Positions 1 to 8,959 of a stretch of DNA of 64,000 bases are shown piece after piece. The notes beneath the pieces were generated by a model that made no database searches, was not told where the DNA came from, and worked only from the letters and a program-made list of their open reading frames with translations. The stretch spans positions 1 through 64,000 of the forward strand of contig RXJV01000028.1 of the NCBI GenBank assembly GCA_003963075.1, in the 5' to 3' direction. A program made the translations under genes and the position numbers. Each line of letters opens with the position of its first letter. Position 1 is the first letter of the stretch. Origin of the DNA: Burkholderiales bacterium. GTDB lineage: Bacteria; Pseudomonadota; Gammaproteobacteria; Burkholderiales; Burkholderiaceae_C.

Positions 1-517
1 CGAGGACAAGTGGGCGCCGCTGTGGGTGGTCGACTTCCCGATGTTCGAGCACGACGAGGAGAACAACCGCTGGGCGGCCGTTCACCACCCGTTCACGGCG
101 CCCAAGGACGGCCATGAAGAGCTGATGAAGACCGACCCCGGCGCCTGCATCGCCAAGGCCTACGACATGGTCCTGAACGGCTGGGAGCTCGGCGGCGGCT
201 CGGTGCGTATCCACCGCGCCGAGGTGCAGGCCAAGGTCTTCGACGCGCTCAATATCGGCGCCGAAGACCAGCGCATCAAGTTCGGCTTCCTGCTGGACGC
301 GCTGCAGTATGGTGCGCCCCCGCACGGCGGCCTGGCCTTCGGCCTGGACCGCATCGTCACGATGATGACCAAGGCCGAGTCGATCCGCGACGTGATCGCC
401 TTCCCCAAGACCCAGCGCGCCCAGTGCCTGCTGACCGGTGCGCCGTCACTGGTCGACGAGAAGCAGCTGCGCGAACTGCACATCCGGCTGCGCAATGCGC
501 AGGCGGCAGCGCAGTAA
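1..517 (+). CDS. aspS: Aspartyl-tRNA synthetase, C-terminal part (5' truncated by window edge)
   Basis: The reading frame is already open at base 2 and carries the last ~171 residues of a class II aminoacyl-tRNA synthetase. Motif 3 with its ATP-binding arginine is visible in GLDRIVTMM, followed by the bacterial AspRS tail ([20 protein letters not shown]). The enzyme charges tRNA-Asp in the cytoplasm. It is first in the order aspS-nudB-ybhP-clsB, which is familiar in Burkholderiales. The stop TAA lies at 515-517 and a strong terminator follows, so transcription ends here rather than running into nudB. Confidence 0.97.
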   Translation, partial: EDKWAPLWVVDFPMFEHDEENNRWAAVHHPFTAPKDGHEELMKTDPGACIAKAYDMVLNGWELGGGSVRIHRAEVQAKVFDALNIGAEDQRIKFGFLLDALQYGAPPHGGLAFGLDRIVTMMTKAESIRDVIAFPKTQRAQCLLTGAPSLVDEKQLRELHIRLRNAQAAAQ

Positions 518-549
518 GCCGCAGCCAGCCGAGCGCCCACTCACGATGA

Positions 550-575
550 AGCCCCGCCCCGGCGGGGCTTTTTTG
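550..575 (+). terminator. Rho-independent terminator of aspS
   Basis: A 9-bp perfect stem, AGCCCCGCC (550-558) and GGCGGGGCT (561-569), with a 2-nt nominal loop is followed by six T's (569-574). It begins 33 nt after the aspS stop codon. Confidence 0.9.
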
Positions 576-657
576 TCGGTGGGCGGCTGATTGAGATTCA
601 GCCGCGCGGGGAGGACGCTGCGGTGCTGCGCGATGCGCCGCGCTCAACGCAGCAGGC

Positions 658-1401
658 TCAGAGCGGCTCCATGCCCGCGGCGCGGGTCGCGGCCTGTGTG
701 GCGGGGTCACGCAGGGCCCGAAGAAACGCCGCCGCCGCGTCGACCTGCGCCGAGCCGGCGTGCCGAGCCGCCGAATACGTCGTGTAGCTCTGCAGTTCCG
801 CCGGGATGGGCCCAAGGTAGCGAATCCCCGGGGCATGCCGAAGCTCGCTGATCTGCGGAAAACCGATCTCAGCCCGGCCTGCGGCCAGGGAGTCGGCGAT
901 CTGAGCGCCCGACGGCGGCTGTGTCGTTTTGGCCTTCAGCGCCTCGCCGATGCCGAGGTTCGCGAAGACCTCCAGCATGTGACGCCCGCTCGTGCCCGAG
1001 GACACGATCACCGACTTGGCCGACAGCAGGCTGGATCGCAGCGCCTCGGGCGTCGACACATCCAGACTCGGGGCCGCCGCCGGGATCGCGACGCCGATGC
1101 CGACCCGTGCGAAGTCTGTGCGGCTTGCCGCCACCAGCTTGCCGTCCTGCGTTTGGCGCTCGATGTTCTGCACCGCGTTGATGACCACATCCGCGGCCTC
1201 ACCCTCGGCGATGCGTCGGGTGATGGCTTCGGTGCCGCTCCACGACACCTTGACCTGTTGCCCGGTTGCCTTCTCGAACACGGCCACGGGCTGGATGACG
1301 GGCTCACGGGCCGCGTTTGGAGCCAGCACCTTGAGTTCGGCGGCTGCGGCCACGCAGGCCAAGCCGGCGGACGCGATCAGGCAGACGAAGCGAGCAAACA
1401 T
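658..1401 (-). CDS. Orphan periplasmic substrate-binding protein (ModA/extracellular solute-binding type)
   Basis: A 247-residue protein with an N-terminal signal peptide (hydrophobic stretch ~4-18, cleavage probably near AAAAE) followed by the two-lobed type II periplasmic binding fold of molybdate- and sulfate-binding proteins. The sequence AELKVLAPNAAREPV with later GTSGRHMLEVFANLG and AEIGFPQISEL resembles the 'substrate-binding domain-containing protein' relatives of ModA. The ATG at 1401 is preferred over the upstream in-frame start at 1470 because the signal peptide begins there. No permease or ATPase gene is next to it, so it is either an orphan binding protein or serves a transporter elsewhere. 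It interrupts the usual aspS-nudB adjacency. The ligand cannot be read from the sequence. Confidence 0.85.
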   Translation of the reverse strand: MFARFVCLIASAGLACVAAAAELKVLAPNAAREPVIQPVAVFEKATGQQVKVSWSGTEAITRRIAEGEAADVVINAVQNIERQTQDGKLVAASRTDFARVGIGVAIPAAAPSLDVSTPEALRSSLLSAKSVIVSSGTSGRHMLEVFANLGIGEALKAKTTQPPSGAQIADSLAAGRAEIGFPQISELRHAPGIRYLGPIPAELQSYTTYSAARHAGSAQVDAAAAFLRALRDPATQAATRAAGMEPL

Positions 1402-1675
1402 ACGGTCTCCGGCGTGAGTTGTGGCTGCTCTGCGGCGCGAACAGCCACCGAGCGACGGCAGGCGGTTCATGGGCCCTGGATCACTGGATCGAGGCTGCCT
1501 CCCTTCGAGGGACTATGCCAACAAAGCCACCGGGACGGCGCCGCTGCATCGTCGAGTTGATGAGGTGGCCTGCCGCCCCCACCGCCGGGTCTTGCCGGTC
1601 GGCGAGGCAGCGCCACAGGCCAGAGCAGCCGGCCGGCGCGCCGCCCCCGCCCAGCGGCGGGAAGCCTTGCCCCGC

Positions 1676-1681
1676 TATGCT
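1676..1681 (+). promoter_or_regulatory. -10-like hexamer TATGCT ahead of nudB
   Basis: TATGCT is followed by exactly 7 nt and then the nudB ATG at 1689, with no purine-rich ribosome binding site between. This fits a leaderless transcript. No convincing -35 was found. Confidence 0.45.
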
Positions 1682-1688
1682 TCTCCCC

Positions 1689-2168
1689 ATGCAGCCGGCC
1701 CTTCCCTTCAAGATCCCCGAATCGGTCCTCGTCGTCATCCACACGCCCGACCTGCAGGTGCTGCTGATCGAGCGGGCCGACCACCCGGGCTACTGGCAGA
1801 GCGTGACCGGCTCGCTGGACCGCCCGGATGAGCCGCCGGCCGAGACGGCGCGCCGTGAGGTGCTGGAGGAGACCGGCTTCGATGTCGACGCGCTCGGCGG
1901 CGTGCTGACCGATTGGCAGCTCGCCAATGTCTACGACATCTATCCGCACTGGCGGCACCGCTATGCGCCGGGCGTCACGCGCAACACCGAGCATGTCTTC
2001 GGCCTGCTGCTGCCCGCGCCGTTGACGCCGACGCTGGCCCCGCGCGAGCACCTGGCCTGGCAATGGCTGCCCTGGGCCCAGGCGGCCGACCGCTGCTTCT
2101 CACCGTCCAATGCCGAGGCGGTGCTGCAGCTGCCGCGCTTTGTCGCGGCGGCCGTGCCGATGCCATGA
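1689..2168 (+). CDS. nudB: Dihydroneopterin triphosphate diphosphatase (Nudix)
   Basis: A 159-residue Nudix hydrolase. The Nudix box runs from GSLDRPDEPPAE through REVLEETGF at about residues 38-61, with one extra residue between the first glycine and glutamate compared with the textbook spacing. NudB removes pyrophosphate from 7,8-dihydroneopterin triphosphate in folate synthesis. The fold and the position just upstream of ybhP and clsB match betaproteobacterial NudB. The start at 1689 is favoured over ATG 1677 because the latter overlaps the TATGCT hexamer. The last codons overlap the next gene by ATGA. Confidence 0.9.
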   Translation: MQPALPFKIPESVLVVIHTPDLQVLLIERADHPGYWQSVTGSLDRPDEPPAETARREVLEETGFDVDALGGVLTDWQLANVYDIYPHWRHRYAPGVTRNTEHVFGLLLPAPLTPTLAPREHLAWQWLPWAQAADRCFSPSNAEAVLQLPRFVAAAVPMP

Positions 2169-2956
2169 GGTCCAGCGCGCGGCCCACGCCTCATCCGCCC
2201 GGCGCGGTGCTGCGGGTGGCGACCTACAACATCCACAAGGGCGTGCGCGGCCTCGGGCCGGCCAAGCGGCTCGAAATCCACAACCTGCAGATGGGTGTGG
2301 CCGCGCTGGACGCCGACCTCGTCTGCCTGCAGGAGGTGAGGCATTTCCACCACCGCGATGCGGCGCAGTTCGACCACACCTGGTTCGGCTGGCCGGACCA
2401 GGGGCAGGCCGAGTTCCTTGCCCCCAGCGGCTATGCGGTGGCCTACCGCACGAATGCGGTCACCAAGCATGGTGAGCATGGCAATGCGCTGCTGTCGCGC
2501 TTTCCGATCGGCTCCATCGGCCACCATGATGTGTCCGACCACGCCTTCGAGCAGCGCGGGCTGCTGCATGTGCCGGTGCAATGGCAGGGGGTGGAGCTGC
2601 ATGTGGTGGTGGCCCACCTGGGGCTGATCCATGCCAGCCGCTTGCGCCAGGTGGACCGGCTGGCCCATTTCGTTCGCGACCATGTCCCGCCCGGCGCCCC
2701 GGTGCTGGTGGCCGGTGACTTCAACGACTGGAGCGAGCGCCTCGACGTGCCGATGCGCGCCCACGGCCTGCGCCGCGCGGCCCCGCCTCACGGGCGCGTC
2801 AGCGTGGCCACCTTCCCGTCGCGGCTGCCGGTGTTCACGCTGGACCGGGTCTATCTGCGCGGGCTGCGCTGCACCGGCGTGCAGGTTCCGCGCGGCGCCA
2901 CATGGGCGCGCATGTCCGACCACCTGCCGCTGCTGGTGGAGCTGGCGCTGGAATGA
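2165..2956 (+). CDS. ybhP: Endonuclease/exonuclease/phosphatase family protein, YbhP-like
   Basis: A 263-residue EEP-fold metal-dependent phosphodiesterase. Visible signature segments are ATYNIHKG (metal and active-site Asn), VCLQEV (metal-binding Glu), GDFNDW and a C-terminal SDHLPLLVE (catalytic His). The start ATG overlaps the nudB stop as ATGA, and its own stop overlaps the clsB start (ATGA), so the three are translationally coupled. In E. coli ybhP is likewise next to clsB (ybhO), which suggests a role in phospholipid or membrane metabolism; the actual substrate is unknown. Confidence 0.9.
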   Translation: MRSSARPTPHPPGAVLRVATYNIHKGVRGLGPAKRLEIHNLQMGVAALDADLVCLQEVRHFHHRDAAQFDHTWFGWPDQGQAEFLAPSGYAVAYRTNAVTKHGEHGNALLSRFPIGSIGHHDVSDHAFEQRGLLHVPVQWQGVELHVVVAHLGLIHASRLRQVDRLAHFVRDHVPPGAPVLVAGDFNDWSERLDVPMRAHGLRRAAPPHGRVSVATFPSRLPVFTLDRVYLRGLRCTGVQVPRGATWARMSDHLPLLVELALE

Positions 2957-4215
2957 GGCTGCTCGACGCCCTGCGGCGCCGCCAGCGGCACCGGGCCGAA
3001 CCGGGCTTTGTCGGCGCCAACGAGGTCGAGCTGCTGCGCGGTGGCGACGAGCTCTTCCCGCGCATGCATGCCGCGATCGAGCGTGCACACTCCGAGGTCT
3101 GGCTGGCCACCTACATCTTTCATCACGACGCGGCGGCGTTGGCGCTGGCCGATGCGCTGCTCGCGGCGGACCGCCGTGGCGTGCGCGTGCGCGTCGTCGT
3201 CGACGGCTTCGGCAGCAAGGGCAGCCTGGCCAGGCTGAAAGAGCGCCTGGCCGGCAGTGGCGTGGCGCTGGCGGTGTTCAGGCCCATGGACCGCTGGTGG
3301 CGCTGGCTGCAGCCGGGCCAGTTGCGGCGGCTGCACCAGAAGCTCTGCGTCGTCGACCACGAGGTGGCCTTCGTCGGCGGCATCAACCTGATCGACGATC
3401 GTCTCGACATCCATCACGGCCTAAGCGAGCAGCCGCGGCTGGACTTCGCGGTGCAGCTGCACGGCCCCCTGGTCGAGCGGGTCGCCGAGGGCCTGCGCTC
3501 GATTTGGTCGCGCGCCTGGCTGGGCCGCGATTTCGACGACGCGCTGCAGGACTACATCCCGTGGCGGCGCCGGTTGCAGCGCTGGCTGAGCCAGCTGGGG
3601 CGCGGCCCGCAGCGGCTGCCGCTGCGCGCGCCAGCGCTGCAGCCGGTCTGCGCCGCCTTCGTGATGCGCGACAACCTGCGCCGCCGGCGCACCATCGAGC
3701 ATGCCTATGTCGATGCGATCCGTGGTGCGCGCCGCCGGGTGGACCTGGTCTGCCCCTACTTCTACCCGGGCCAGCGGTTCCGCCGCGCGCTGCAAGACGC
3801 GGCACGCCGCGGCGTGCAGGTGCGGCTGCTGCTGCAGGGCAAGGTGGATTACCGACTGGCCGCCTGGGCCGCCGAGGCCCTGTACACCGAGCTGCTGGGC
3901 CACGGCGTCGAGGTCTACGAGTACACGCCGGCCTTTCTGCATGCCAAGGTGGCGGTGGTCGACGGCGCCTGGGCTACGGTCGGCAGTTCCAACATCGACC
4001 CGCTGTCGCTGCTGGTCAACCTGGAGGCCAATGTCGTCGTGCAGGACAGCGACTTCGCCCGCCGGCTCGCGGACGAGATCGACACCGCGCTGGCGCATTC
4101 AGCGCGCGTCGGCGAGCGCGGCGGCACCGGTCTGCGCGCGATGCTGCATCGCGCCGCGGTGGCCTGGTTTGCCTACGTCTTCCTGCGGGTGGCCGGGGCG
4201 GCTGGGCGCTATTGA
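2953..4215 (+). CDS. clsB: Cardiolipin synthase B (phospholipase D superfamily)
   Basis: A 420-residue protein with two HKD motifs: HQKLCVVDHEVAFVGG (about residues 132-147) and HAKVAVVDGAWATVGSSN (about 330-347). ClsB condenses phospholipids to cardiolipin at the inner membrane. The length fits ClsB (~413 residues) and there are no N-terminal transmembrane helices as in ClsA, supporting the B type. A basic N-terminus (LRRRQRHR) and a hydrophobic tail (WFAYVFLRVAG) could aid membrane contact. It is the last gene of the nudB-ybhP-clsB run. Confidence 0.93.
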   Translation: MRLLDALRRRQRHRAEPGFVGANEVELLRGGDELFPRMHAAIERAHSEVWLATYIFHHDAAALALADALLAADRRGVRVRVVVDGFGSKGSLARLKERLAGSGVALAVFRPMDRWWRWLQPGQLRRLHQKLCVVDHEVAFVGGINLIDDRLDIHHGLSEQPRLDFAVQLHGPLVERVAEGLRSIWSRAWLGRDFDDALQDYIPWRRRLQRWLSQLGRGPQRLPLRAPALQPVCAAFVMRDNLRRRRTIEHAYVDAIRGARRRVDLVCPYFYPGQRFRRALQDAARRGVQVRLLLQGKVDYRLAAWAAEALYTELLGHGVEVYEYTPAFLHAKVAVVDGAWATVGSSNIDPLSLLVNLEANVVVQDSDFARRLADEIDTALAHSARVGERGGTGLRAMLHRAAVAWFAYVFLRVAGAAGRY

Positions 4216-4241
4216 CCCGCCAGCCCCACGCATGCCGCGCC

Positions 4242-5165
4242 TCAGCGCCTGCCCAGGAACTGCAGCACTGCAGCGTTGAATTCCGCCGGGTTGTCCAGCT
4301 GCGGGAAGTGGCTCGCGTTCTGGATCAGTACCTTGCTCGCGCCACCGGCTGCGCCGGTGAGGCCACCCACCACCATGTCGGCCAGCGGGGCGGGGAAGAG
4401 GCCGTCCTTGGCGCCCCAGACGACGAGGGTTGGCGCCTTGACCTGCGGCAGCAGGTCGTCGAGCGGCTTGTCCGCCGAGCCCTTGTCGGCGAAGCCCGCG
4501 AACAGCTTGGCGAGCGTCTCCTTCTCGCCGCTGGCCTTGAAGCCGGCGAGCGCCTTCTCGGCGAACTCACGACCTTGGGCCCAGGGCGATGCCAGCACCG
4601 TCTGCAGCAGCTTCTGCATCTCGTCGACCGTCTCGGGCGCGAAGTTGACCGGCGGCGGGCCCGACAGCGTGACCTTCAGCCCGGCCGCGTCCGACAGCAC
4701 CAGGCGCTCCACCCGGTCCGGGTAGCGGGTGGCAAACGTCACCACCACCCAGGCGCCCAGCGAGTTGCCCACCAGGCTGGCTTTCTTCAGGCCTTGCTGG
4801 TCCATCAATGCCTTCAGCGCCTCGGCCTGCAGTGTGATGTTGATGGCCGGGGCGGTCTTGCCCGAGGCGCCGAAGCCGATCATGTCCACCGCATAGGCCG
4901 TGCGCGTGGGCGCCAAGGCCTGCACCAGCCCGGTCCAGTCTTCCTTGTGGCCGCCGATGCCGTGCACGATCAGTACCGGTTCGCCCTGGCCGTACTTCAT
5001 ATAGGCCATCGGCTGGCCGGCGACGTCGACGCTGGCAGAGACCGGCGCGGCCGGCGTGGTGGCCTGTGCCGGGAGCGAGATCACGGCGCAGGCACTCAGC
5101 GCGACGGCGGCAGCCACGCGCTGGGGCGTCAGGCGATGACGAGACGGGAGAAAGGAGGCGGTCAT
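4242..5165 (-). CDS. Secreted alpha/beta hydrolase
   Basis: A 307-residue alpha/beta-fold hydrolase with an N-terminal signal peptide (hydrophobic AAAVALSACAVISLPAQA, cleavage near QA-TT). The catalytic triad is visible: nucleophile serine in GNSLGA, Asp in WGAKDGLF and His in NASHFPQ. An oxyanion-hole HGIGG follows strand 3. ATG 5165 is chosen over the upstream in-frame ATG at 5198 because the basic n-region and signal peptide start there. Substrate unknown; the family includes esterases, epoxide hydrolases and C-C hydrolases. It is convergent with clsB, 26 bp apart, and lies next to an MFS gene on the same strand. Confidence 0.87.
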   Translation of the reverse strand: MTASFLPSRHRLTPQRVAAAVALSACAVISLPAQATTPAAPVSASVDVAGQPMAYMKYGQGEPVLIVHGIGGHKEDWTGLVQALAPTRTAYAVDMIGFGASGKTAPAINITLQAEALKALMDQQGLKKASLVGNSLGAWVVVTFATRYPDRVERLVLSDAAGLKVTLSGPPPVNFAPETVDEMQKLLQTVLASPWAQGREFAEKALAGFKASGEKETLAKLFAGFADKGSADKPLDDLLPQVKAPTLVVWGAKDGLFPAPLADMVVGGLTGAAGGASKVLIQNASHFPQLDNPAEFNAAVLQFLGRR

Positions 5166-5240
5166 GGCAGTCCTTGGGGGTGGAAAAGGCGTGAACAAGC
5201 CCCGGCGTCCTGAGGCGCCAGCCGGCCAGGAAAGCGGGAG

Positions 5241-6446
5241 TCAGCCTGGGGGCGCGGGCGTCGCCCGCCAGCGCAGCGACCCGAGCGCCAGCAGCGCGAG
5301 CAACGCGCCGATGGGGCCGAGCCCATCAAAGCCCAGGGTGCGCAGAGTCAGCCCGCCGAGTGCGGAGCCGGCCGAGCTGCCCACGTAGATGGCGGCCGCA
5401 TTGAGCGCGAACAGCACCGGGATGCGCTCCGGCGCGAGCAGGGCCAGCCGGGCCTGCTGCGGCACCATGAAGGACCAGCAGCACACGCTCCAGAACCCCA
5501 CCAGTGCGCCAAAGGCCCAGAGATTCAGCGGCAGCAGGCTGAGCGCAGGCAGCAGCAGCAACTGCGCGGTGCACAGCAGCAGCAGCGTGCGCTGCGGCCC
5601 GATGCGGTCCGTCAACAGGCCACCGACCGAGTTGCCCACCACCGCGCCAACGCCGAACACGCCGAGCATGACCGTGACGCCATCCCGCCCCAGCTGGTAG
5701 CGCGCCTCGACGAGCGCCGCGAGGAAGGTGTAGAGCACATACAGCCCGCCGATGAACAGCGCCGTGAACGACACCGCCACCGATTGCGTGAGCGAGGTCA
5801 ACACCGCCTTGAGCGATGCCAGCGAGGCCACTGCCACCTGCACGCCGCGCGGCAGGCTCAGCGCCAGGGCCGCGGCCGAGACCGCAGCAAGCACCGCCAC
5901 GAGCCCGAAGGCCAGCCGCCAGCCGTAGGCATAGCCGATCCATGCGCCCAGCGGCACGCCCAGGGCCTGGGCCAGCGTCAGCCCGCCGAACACGACGGCC
6001 AGCGCGCGCCCGCGCTGGGCCGCCCCCGCGAGCGCCACGCCGACCGTGGCGGCCACCGGGGTGACGAGGCCCGCGCCCAGCGCCATCACGCAGCGCGCCG
6101 CCAGCACCGCCGTCAGCCCGCTGGACAGGGCGGCCGCCAGCGCACCCCCGCCGAACACGGCCATGCCCAGCGTCAGCGCGAGGCGCTGCTCCAGGCCACC
6201 CGTCAGCGCCACGAGCAAGGGCGAGCCGATGGCGTAGACGATGGCATAGCTGGTCAGCAGCGAGGCCGCCTGCGCCCGGCTGATGCCCAGGTCCGTGGCG
6301 ACCGGGCTGAGCAGGCCGATGACCACAAAGGCGCCCATCCCGACCGCGAAGTTGGCTAGGGCCAGCCACATCAGCTGCGGCCTCGCCTGAAGGCTGCCGG
6401 AAGCGGCGGGCGTGGTGGCTGGGGCGGAGACGTGGGGCTGAGCCAT
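5241..6446 (-). CDS. MFS transporter (DHA1/AraJ-type efflux)
   Basis: A 401-residue, about 12-helix major facilitator protein. The residues after helix 2 and the GLLTDRIGPQR loop between helices 8 and 9 fit the MFS A-motif, and the proline/glycine pattern resembles the AraJ/NepI drug-H+ antiporter group. It is divergent from a LysR regulator, 89 bp away, the usual arrangement for regulated exporters. A TAGACT hexamer (minus strand, 6455-6460) stands 8 nt before the ATG, suggesting a leaderless mRNA. The transported compound cannot be told. Confidence 0.9.
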   Translation of the reverse strand: MAQPHVSAPATTPAASGSLQARPQLMWLALANFAVGMGAFVVIGLLSPVATDLGISRAQAASLLTSYAIVYAIGSPLLVALTGGLEQRLALTLGMAVFGGGALAAALSSGLTAVLAARCVMALGAGLVTPVAATVGVALAGAAQRGRALAVVFGGLTLAQALGVPLGAWIGYAYGWRLAFGLVAVLAAVSAAALALSLPRGVQVAVASLASLKAVLTSLTQSVAVSFTALFIGGLYVLYTFLAALVEARYQLGRDGVTVMLGVFGVGAVVGNSVGGLLTDRIGPQRTLLLLCTAQLLLLPALSLLPLNLWAFGALVGFWSVCCWSFMVPQQARLALLAPERIPVLFALNAAAIYVGSSAGSALGGLTLRTLGFDGLGPIGALLALLALGSLRWRATPAPPG

Positions 6447-6535
6447 GGCGGCGCAGTCTAGGCCGATGGCCTGCGGCGCCTGTGCTCCGAAATCCGCGAA
6501 ACTGATTTAACTTATTGGAACAAGCGAGGGCAGGC

Positions 6536-7453
6536 ATGGACACCTTGAAGGCCTTGCAGGTGGCACAGACGGTGCTGCGCAGCGGCACCTTCTCGAACGC
6601 CGCCCGCGTGCTCGGGGTGCGTGCGGCCACGGTCAGCAAGTCGATGGCCGAACTGGAGCGCCAACTGGGCATGCGTCTGTTCGACCGCAGCACGCGCAGC
6701 CTTGCGGCCACCGAGGAGTGCCGGGACCTGTTGACCCGGCTGGCACCGGCGCTGCAGCAGATCGAGGATGTGCTGAGCGACCGCGAGGCAGCACCGCACG
6801 GCTTGGTCAAGGTGTCGGTCTCGGGCCCGTTTGCGCGAATGACGCTGATGCCCGGCCTGCCGGCCTTCCACGACCGCCATCCCGACATCGTGCTCGACCT
6901 GCGGGTCGAGAACCGGCGCGTCGAGCTGATCAATGAGGGCTATGACTGCGCCATCGGCGTGGCACCGCCGCCCGACTCCACCCTGGTCGCGCGCCGGCTG
7001 GCGCGCTTGCGGCCGGTGCTGTGCGCGTCCCCGGCCTACCTCCAGCGCTTCGGCACGCCAACCCATCCGCGCGAACTGGCGGCGCACCGCTGCATCGGGC
7101 TGCGCTCGGAGCACAGCGGCGTGCTGCGCGAATGGCCGATGCAGTGGGGGGACGAGCGCTACTGCCACCGCCCGGCAGGCGGCGTGCAGACGAGCGACCC
7201 GGCCGCCGCCGCCGCCGCGGCCGAAGCCGGCTGCGGGGTGGTCTTCGTCGGCGTGCACCATGTGGTCGATGCCGTGGTCGACGGGCGGCTGGTCTGGCTG
7301 ATGCCGGCCCTGCAGACCGACAGCTTCGATCTGGTCATCTACTACGCCCGGCGCGAGTTGCTGCCGCCGCGCACGCGGGCCTTCGTCGAGCATGTGCTTG
7401 CGACGGTGCCGCAGGCGCCGCTGCTGCAGCGCTGCAGTGTGATGCTGGGCTGA
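6536..7453 (+). CDS. LysR-family transcriptional regulator
   Basis: A 305-residue protein with the LysR N-terminal winged helix-turn-helix (MDTLKALQVAQTV, ARVLGVRAATVSKSMAELERQLGMRLFDRSTR, residues 1-58) and a C-terminal periplasmic-binding-like effector domain (HGLVKVSVSGPF onward). It is close to the CrgA/AaeR-like subgroup that carries the 'LFDRSTR' linker. The start at ATG 6536 is preferred to an in-frame TTG at 6515. Divergent orientation predicts that it controls the MFS gene. Its stop codon ends at 7453 and the hutH stop begins at 7454, so the two convergent genes abut with no spacer and no terminator. Confidence 0.92.
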   Translation: MDTLKALQVAQTVLRSGTFSNAARVLGVRAATVSKSMAELERQLGMRLFDRSTRSLAATEECRDLLTRLAPALQQIEDVLSDREAAPHGLVKVSVSGPFARMTLMPGLPAFHDRHPDIVLDLRVENRRVELINEGYDCAIGVAPPPDSTLVARRLARLRPVLCASPAYLQRFGTPTHPRELAAHRCIGLRSEHSGVLREWPMQWGDERYCHRPAGGVQTSDPAAAAAAAEAGCGVVFVGVHHVVDAVVDGRLVWLMPALQTDSFDLVIYYARRELLPPRTRAFVEHVLATVPQAPLLQRCSVMLG

Positions 7454-8959
7454 TCAGAAAGCAGGCGGGCGGGCCGCGTCCGGGGCTCGCAGCGCACCCG
7501 ACTGCACCAGCGCCGCCGCGCGCTCGATGTCCGGGGCGAGGTAGTGGTCCGCCGGCATGCTGGCGCAGTCCTGGCGCAGCCGGGCATGCAGGGCCTCGAC
7601 TGCGGCCGAGCTTTGCAGCGGCCGCAGGAAGTCGATGCCCTGGGCCGCGGCCAGCAATTCGATGGCCACGATGTGGGCGGTGTTGTCGAGCATGGCATGC
7701 AGCCGGCGTGCGGCGAAGGTGGCCATCGAGACATGGTCTTCCTGATTCGCGCTGGTCGGCAGGCTGTCGACGCTGGCCGGGTGGGCCAGGCTCTTGTTCT
7801 CGCTGGCCAGGGCCGCGGCGGTCACGTGGGCGATCATGAAGCCGCTGTGCAGGCCGGCGTCGGCCGTCAGGAAGGGCGGCAGGCGCGAGATGCCGGGGTC
7901 GATCAGCATCGCGATGCGGCGCTCGGCGATGGCGCCCACCTCGGCGATGGCCAGTGCGAGGTTGTCGGCCGCGAAGGCCACCGGTTCGGCGTGGAAGTTG
8001 CCGCCGCTGATCATGGTGTCCTCGAAGACCAGCGGGTTGTCGGTCACCGCGTTCGCTTCGCGCAGCAGCACCTGGGCCGCATGGCGGGCCTGGTCCAGCG
8101 CGGCACCCATGACCTGGGGCTGGCAGCGCAGGCAGTAGGGGTCCTGCACGCGCTCGTCGCCTTCGCGATGGCTGGCGCGGATGGCGCTGCCGGCCAGCAG
8201 CTCCCGGTAGACGCCGGCGACCTCGATCTGACCGGGTTGGCCGCGCACCGCGTGGATGCGGGCATCGAAGGGCCCGTCGCTGCCGCGGGCGGCGTCCAGC
8301 GTCATCGCGCCGCTGGCCAGGGCCGTCGCGAACAGGCCCTCGAAGCGCAGCAGCGCGTGCAGGGCCAGGGCCGTGCTGGCCTGGGTGCCGTTGATCAGCG
8401 CCAGGCCCTCCTTGGCCGCCAGCGTCAGCGGCGTGAGGCCCAGGCGTGCCAGTTCGTCGCGGGCCGGCACGCGGCGGCCGTCCACCAGGGCTTCACCCTC
8501 GCCCATCAGCGCCAGCGTCATGTGGGCCAGCGGCGCCAGGTCGCCGCTGGCGCCCACCGAGCCCTGGGCCGGCACATAGGGAATGAAGCCGGCATTGAAG
8601 GCATCCAGCAGGGCCTGCACCACCTCACGGCGCACGCCCGAGAAGCCCCGTGCCAGGCTGCCGGCCTTGGTGGCCAGCATCAGCCGCATGACCTCGGGCG
8701 ACATCGGCGCGCCCACGCCCACCGCATGGCTGCGGATCAGGTTGAGCTGCAGCGCGGCGAGCTGGTCCTTGGCGATGCGGGTGCTGGCCAGCTTGCCGAA
8801 GCCGGTGTTGACGCCATAGACCGGCGCGTCGCCCGCGGCGGCTGCAGCGACGAGGGCGGCACTGGCGTCGACGGCACTCCAGTCGCTGAGCTCCAGCGTG
8901 GTGCCGGCAGCGATCTCGGCAAGCTGGGCGAGGGTGAGTTGTCCGGGAGCGAGTTTCAT
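7454..8959 (-). CDS. hutH: Histidine ammonia-lyase
   Basis: A 501-residue enzyme that deaminates L-histidine to trans-urocanate, first step of histidine use. The Ala137-Ser138-Gly139 triplet in [14 protein letters not shown], which cyclises to the MIO electrophile, and the [10 protein letters not shown] segment (Tyr48) are intact. Its ATG overlaps the hutU stop (ATGA), so hutU-hutH form one leftward transcriptional unit from the 10.7 kb promoter region. Confidence 0.97.
   Translation of the reverse strand: MKLAPGQLTLAQLAEIAAGTTLELSDWSAVDASAALVAAAAAGDAPVYGVNTGFGKLASTRIAKDQLAALQLNLIRSHAVGVGAPMSPEVMRLMLATKAGSLARGFSGVRREVVQALLDAFNAGFIPYVPAQGSVGASGDLAPLAHMTLALMGEGEALVDGRRVPARDELARLGLTPLTLAAKEGLALINGTQASTALALHALLRFEGLFATALASGAMTLDAARGSDGPFDARIHAVRGQPGQIEVAGVYRELLAGSAIRASHREGDERVQDPYCLRCQPQVMGAALDQARHAAQVLLREANAVTDNPLVFEDTMISGGNFHAEPVAFAADNLALAIAEVGAIAERRIAMLIDPGISRLPPFLTADAGLHSGFMIAHVTAAALASENKSLAHPASVDSLPTSANQEDHVSMATFAARRLHAMLDNTAHIVAIELLAAAQGIDFLRPLQSSAAVEALHARLRQDCASMPADHYLAPDIERAAALVQSGALRAPDAARPPAF

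Noticed and set aside
2631..5213. 860-codon plus-strand ORF across clsB and the alpha/beta hydrolase
   Set aside because: It runs in a different frame over two well-supported genes, has Arg/Ala/Pro-rich shadow composition and no family signature.
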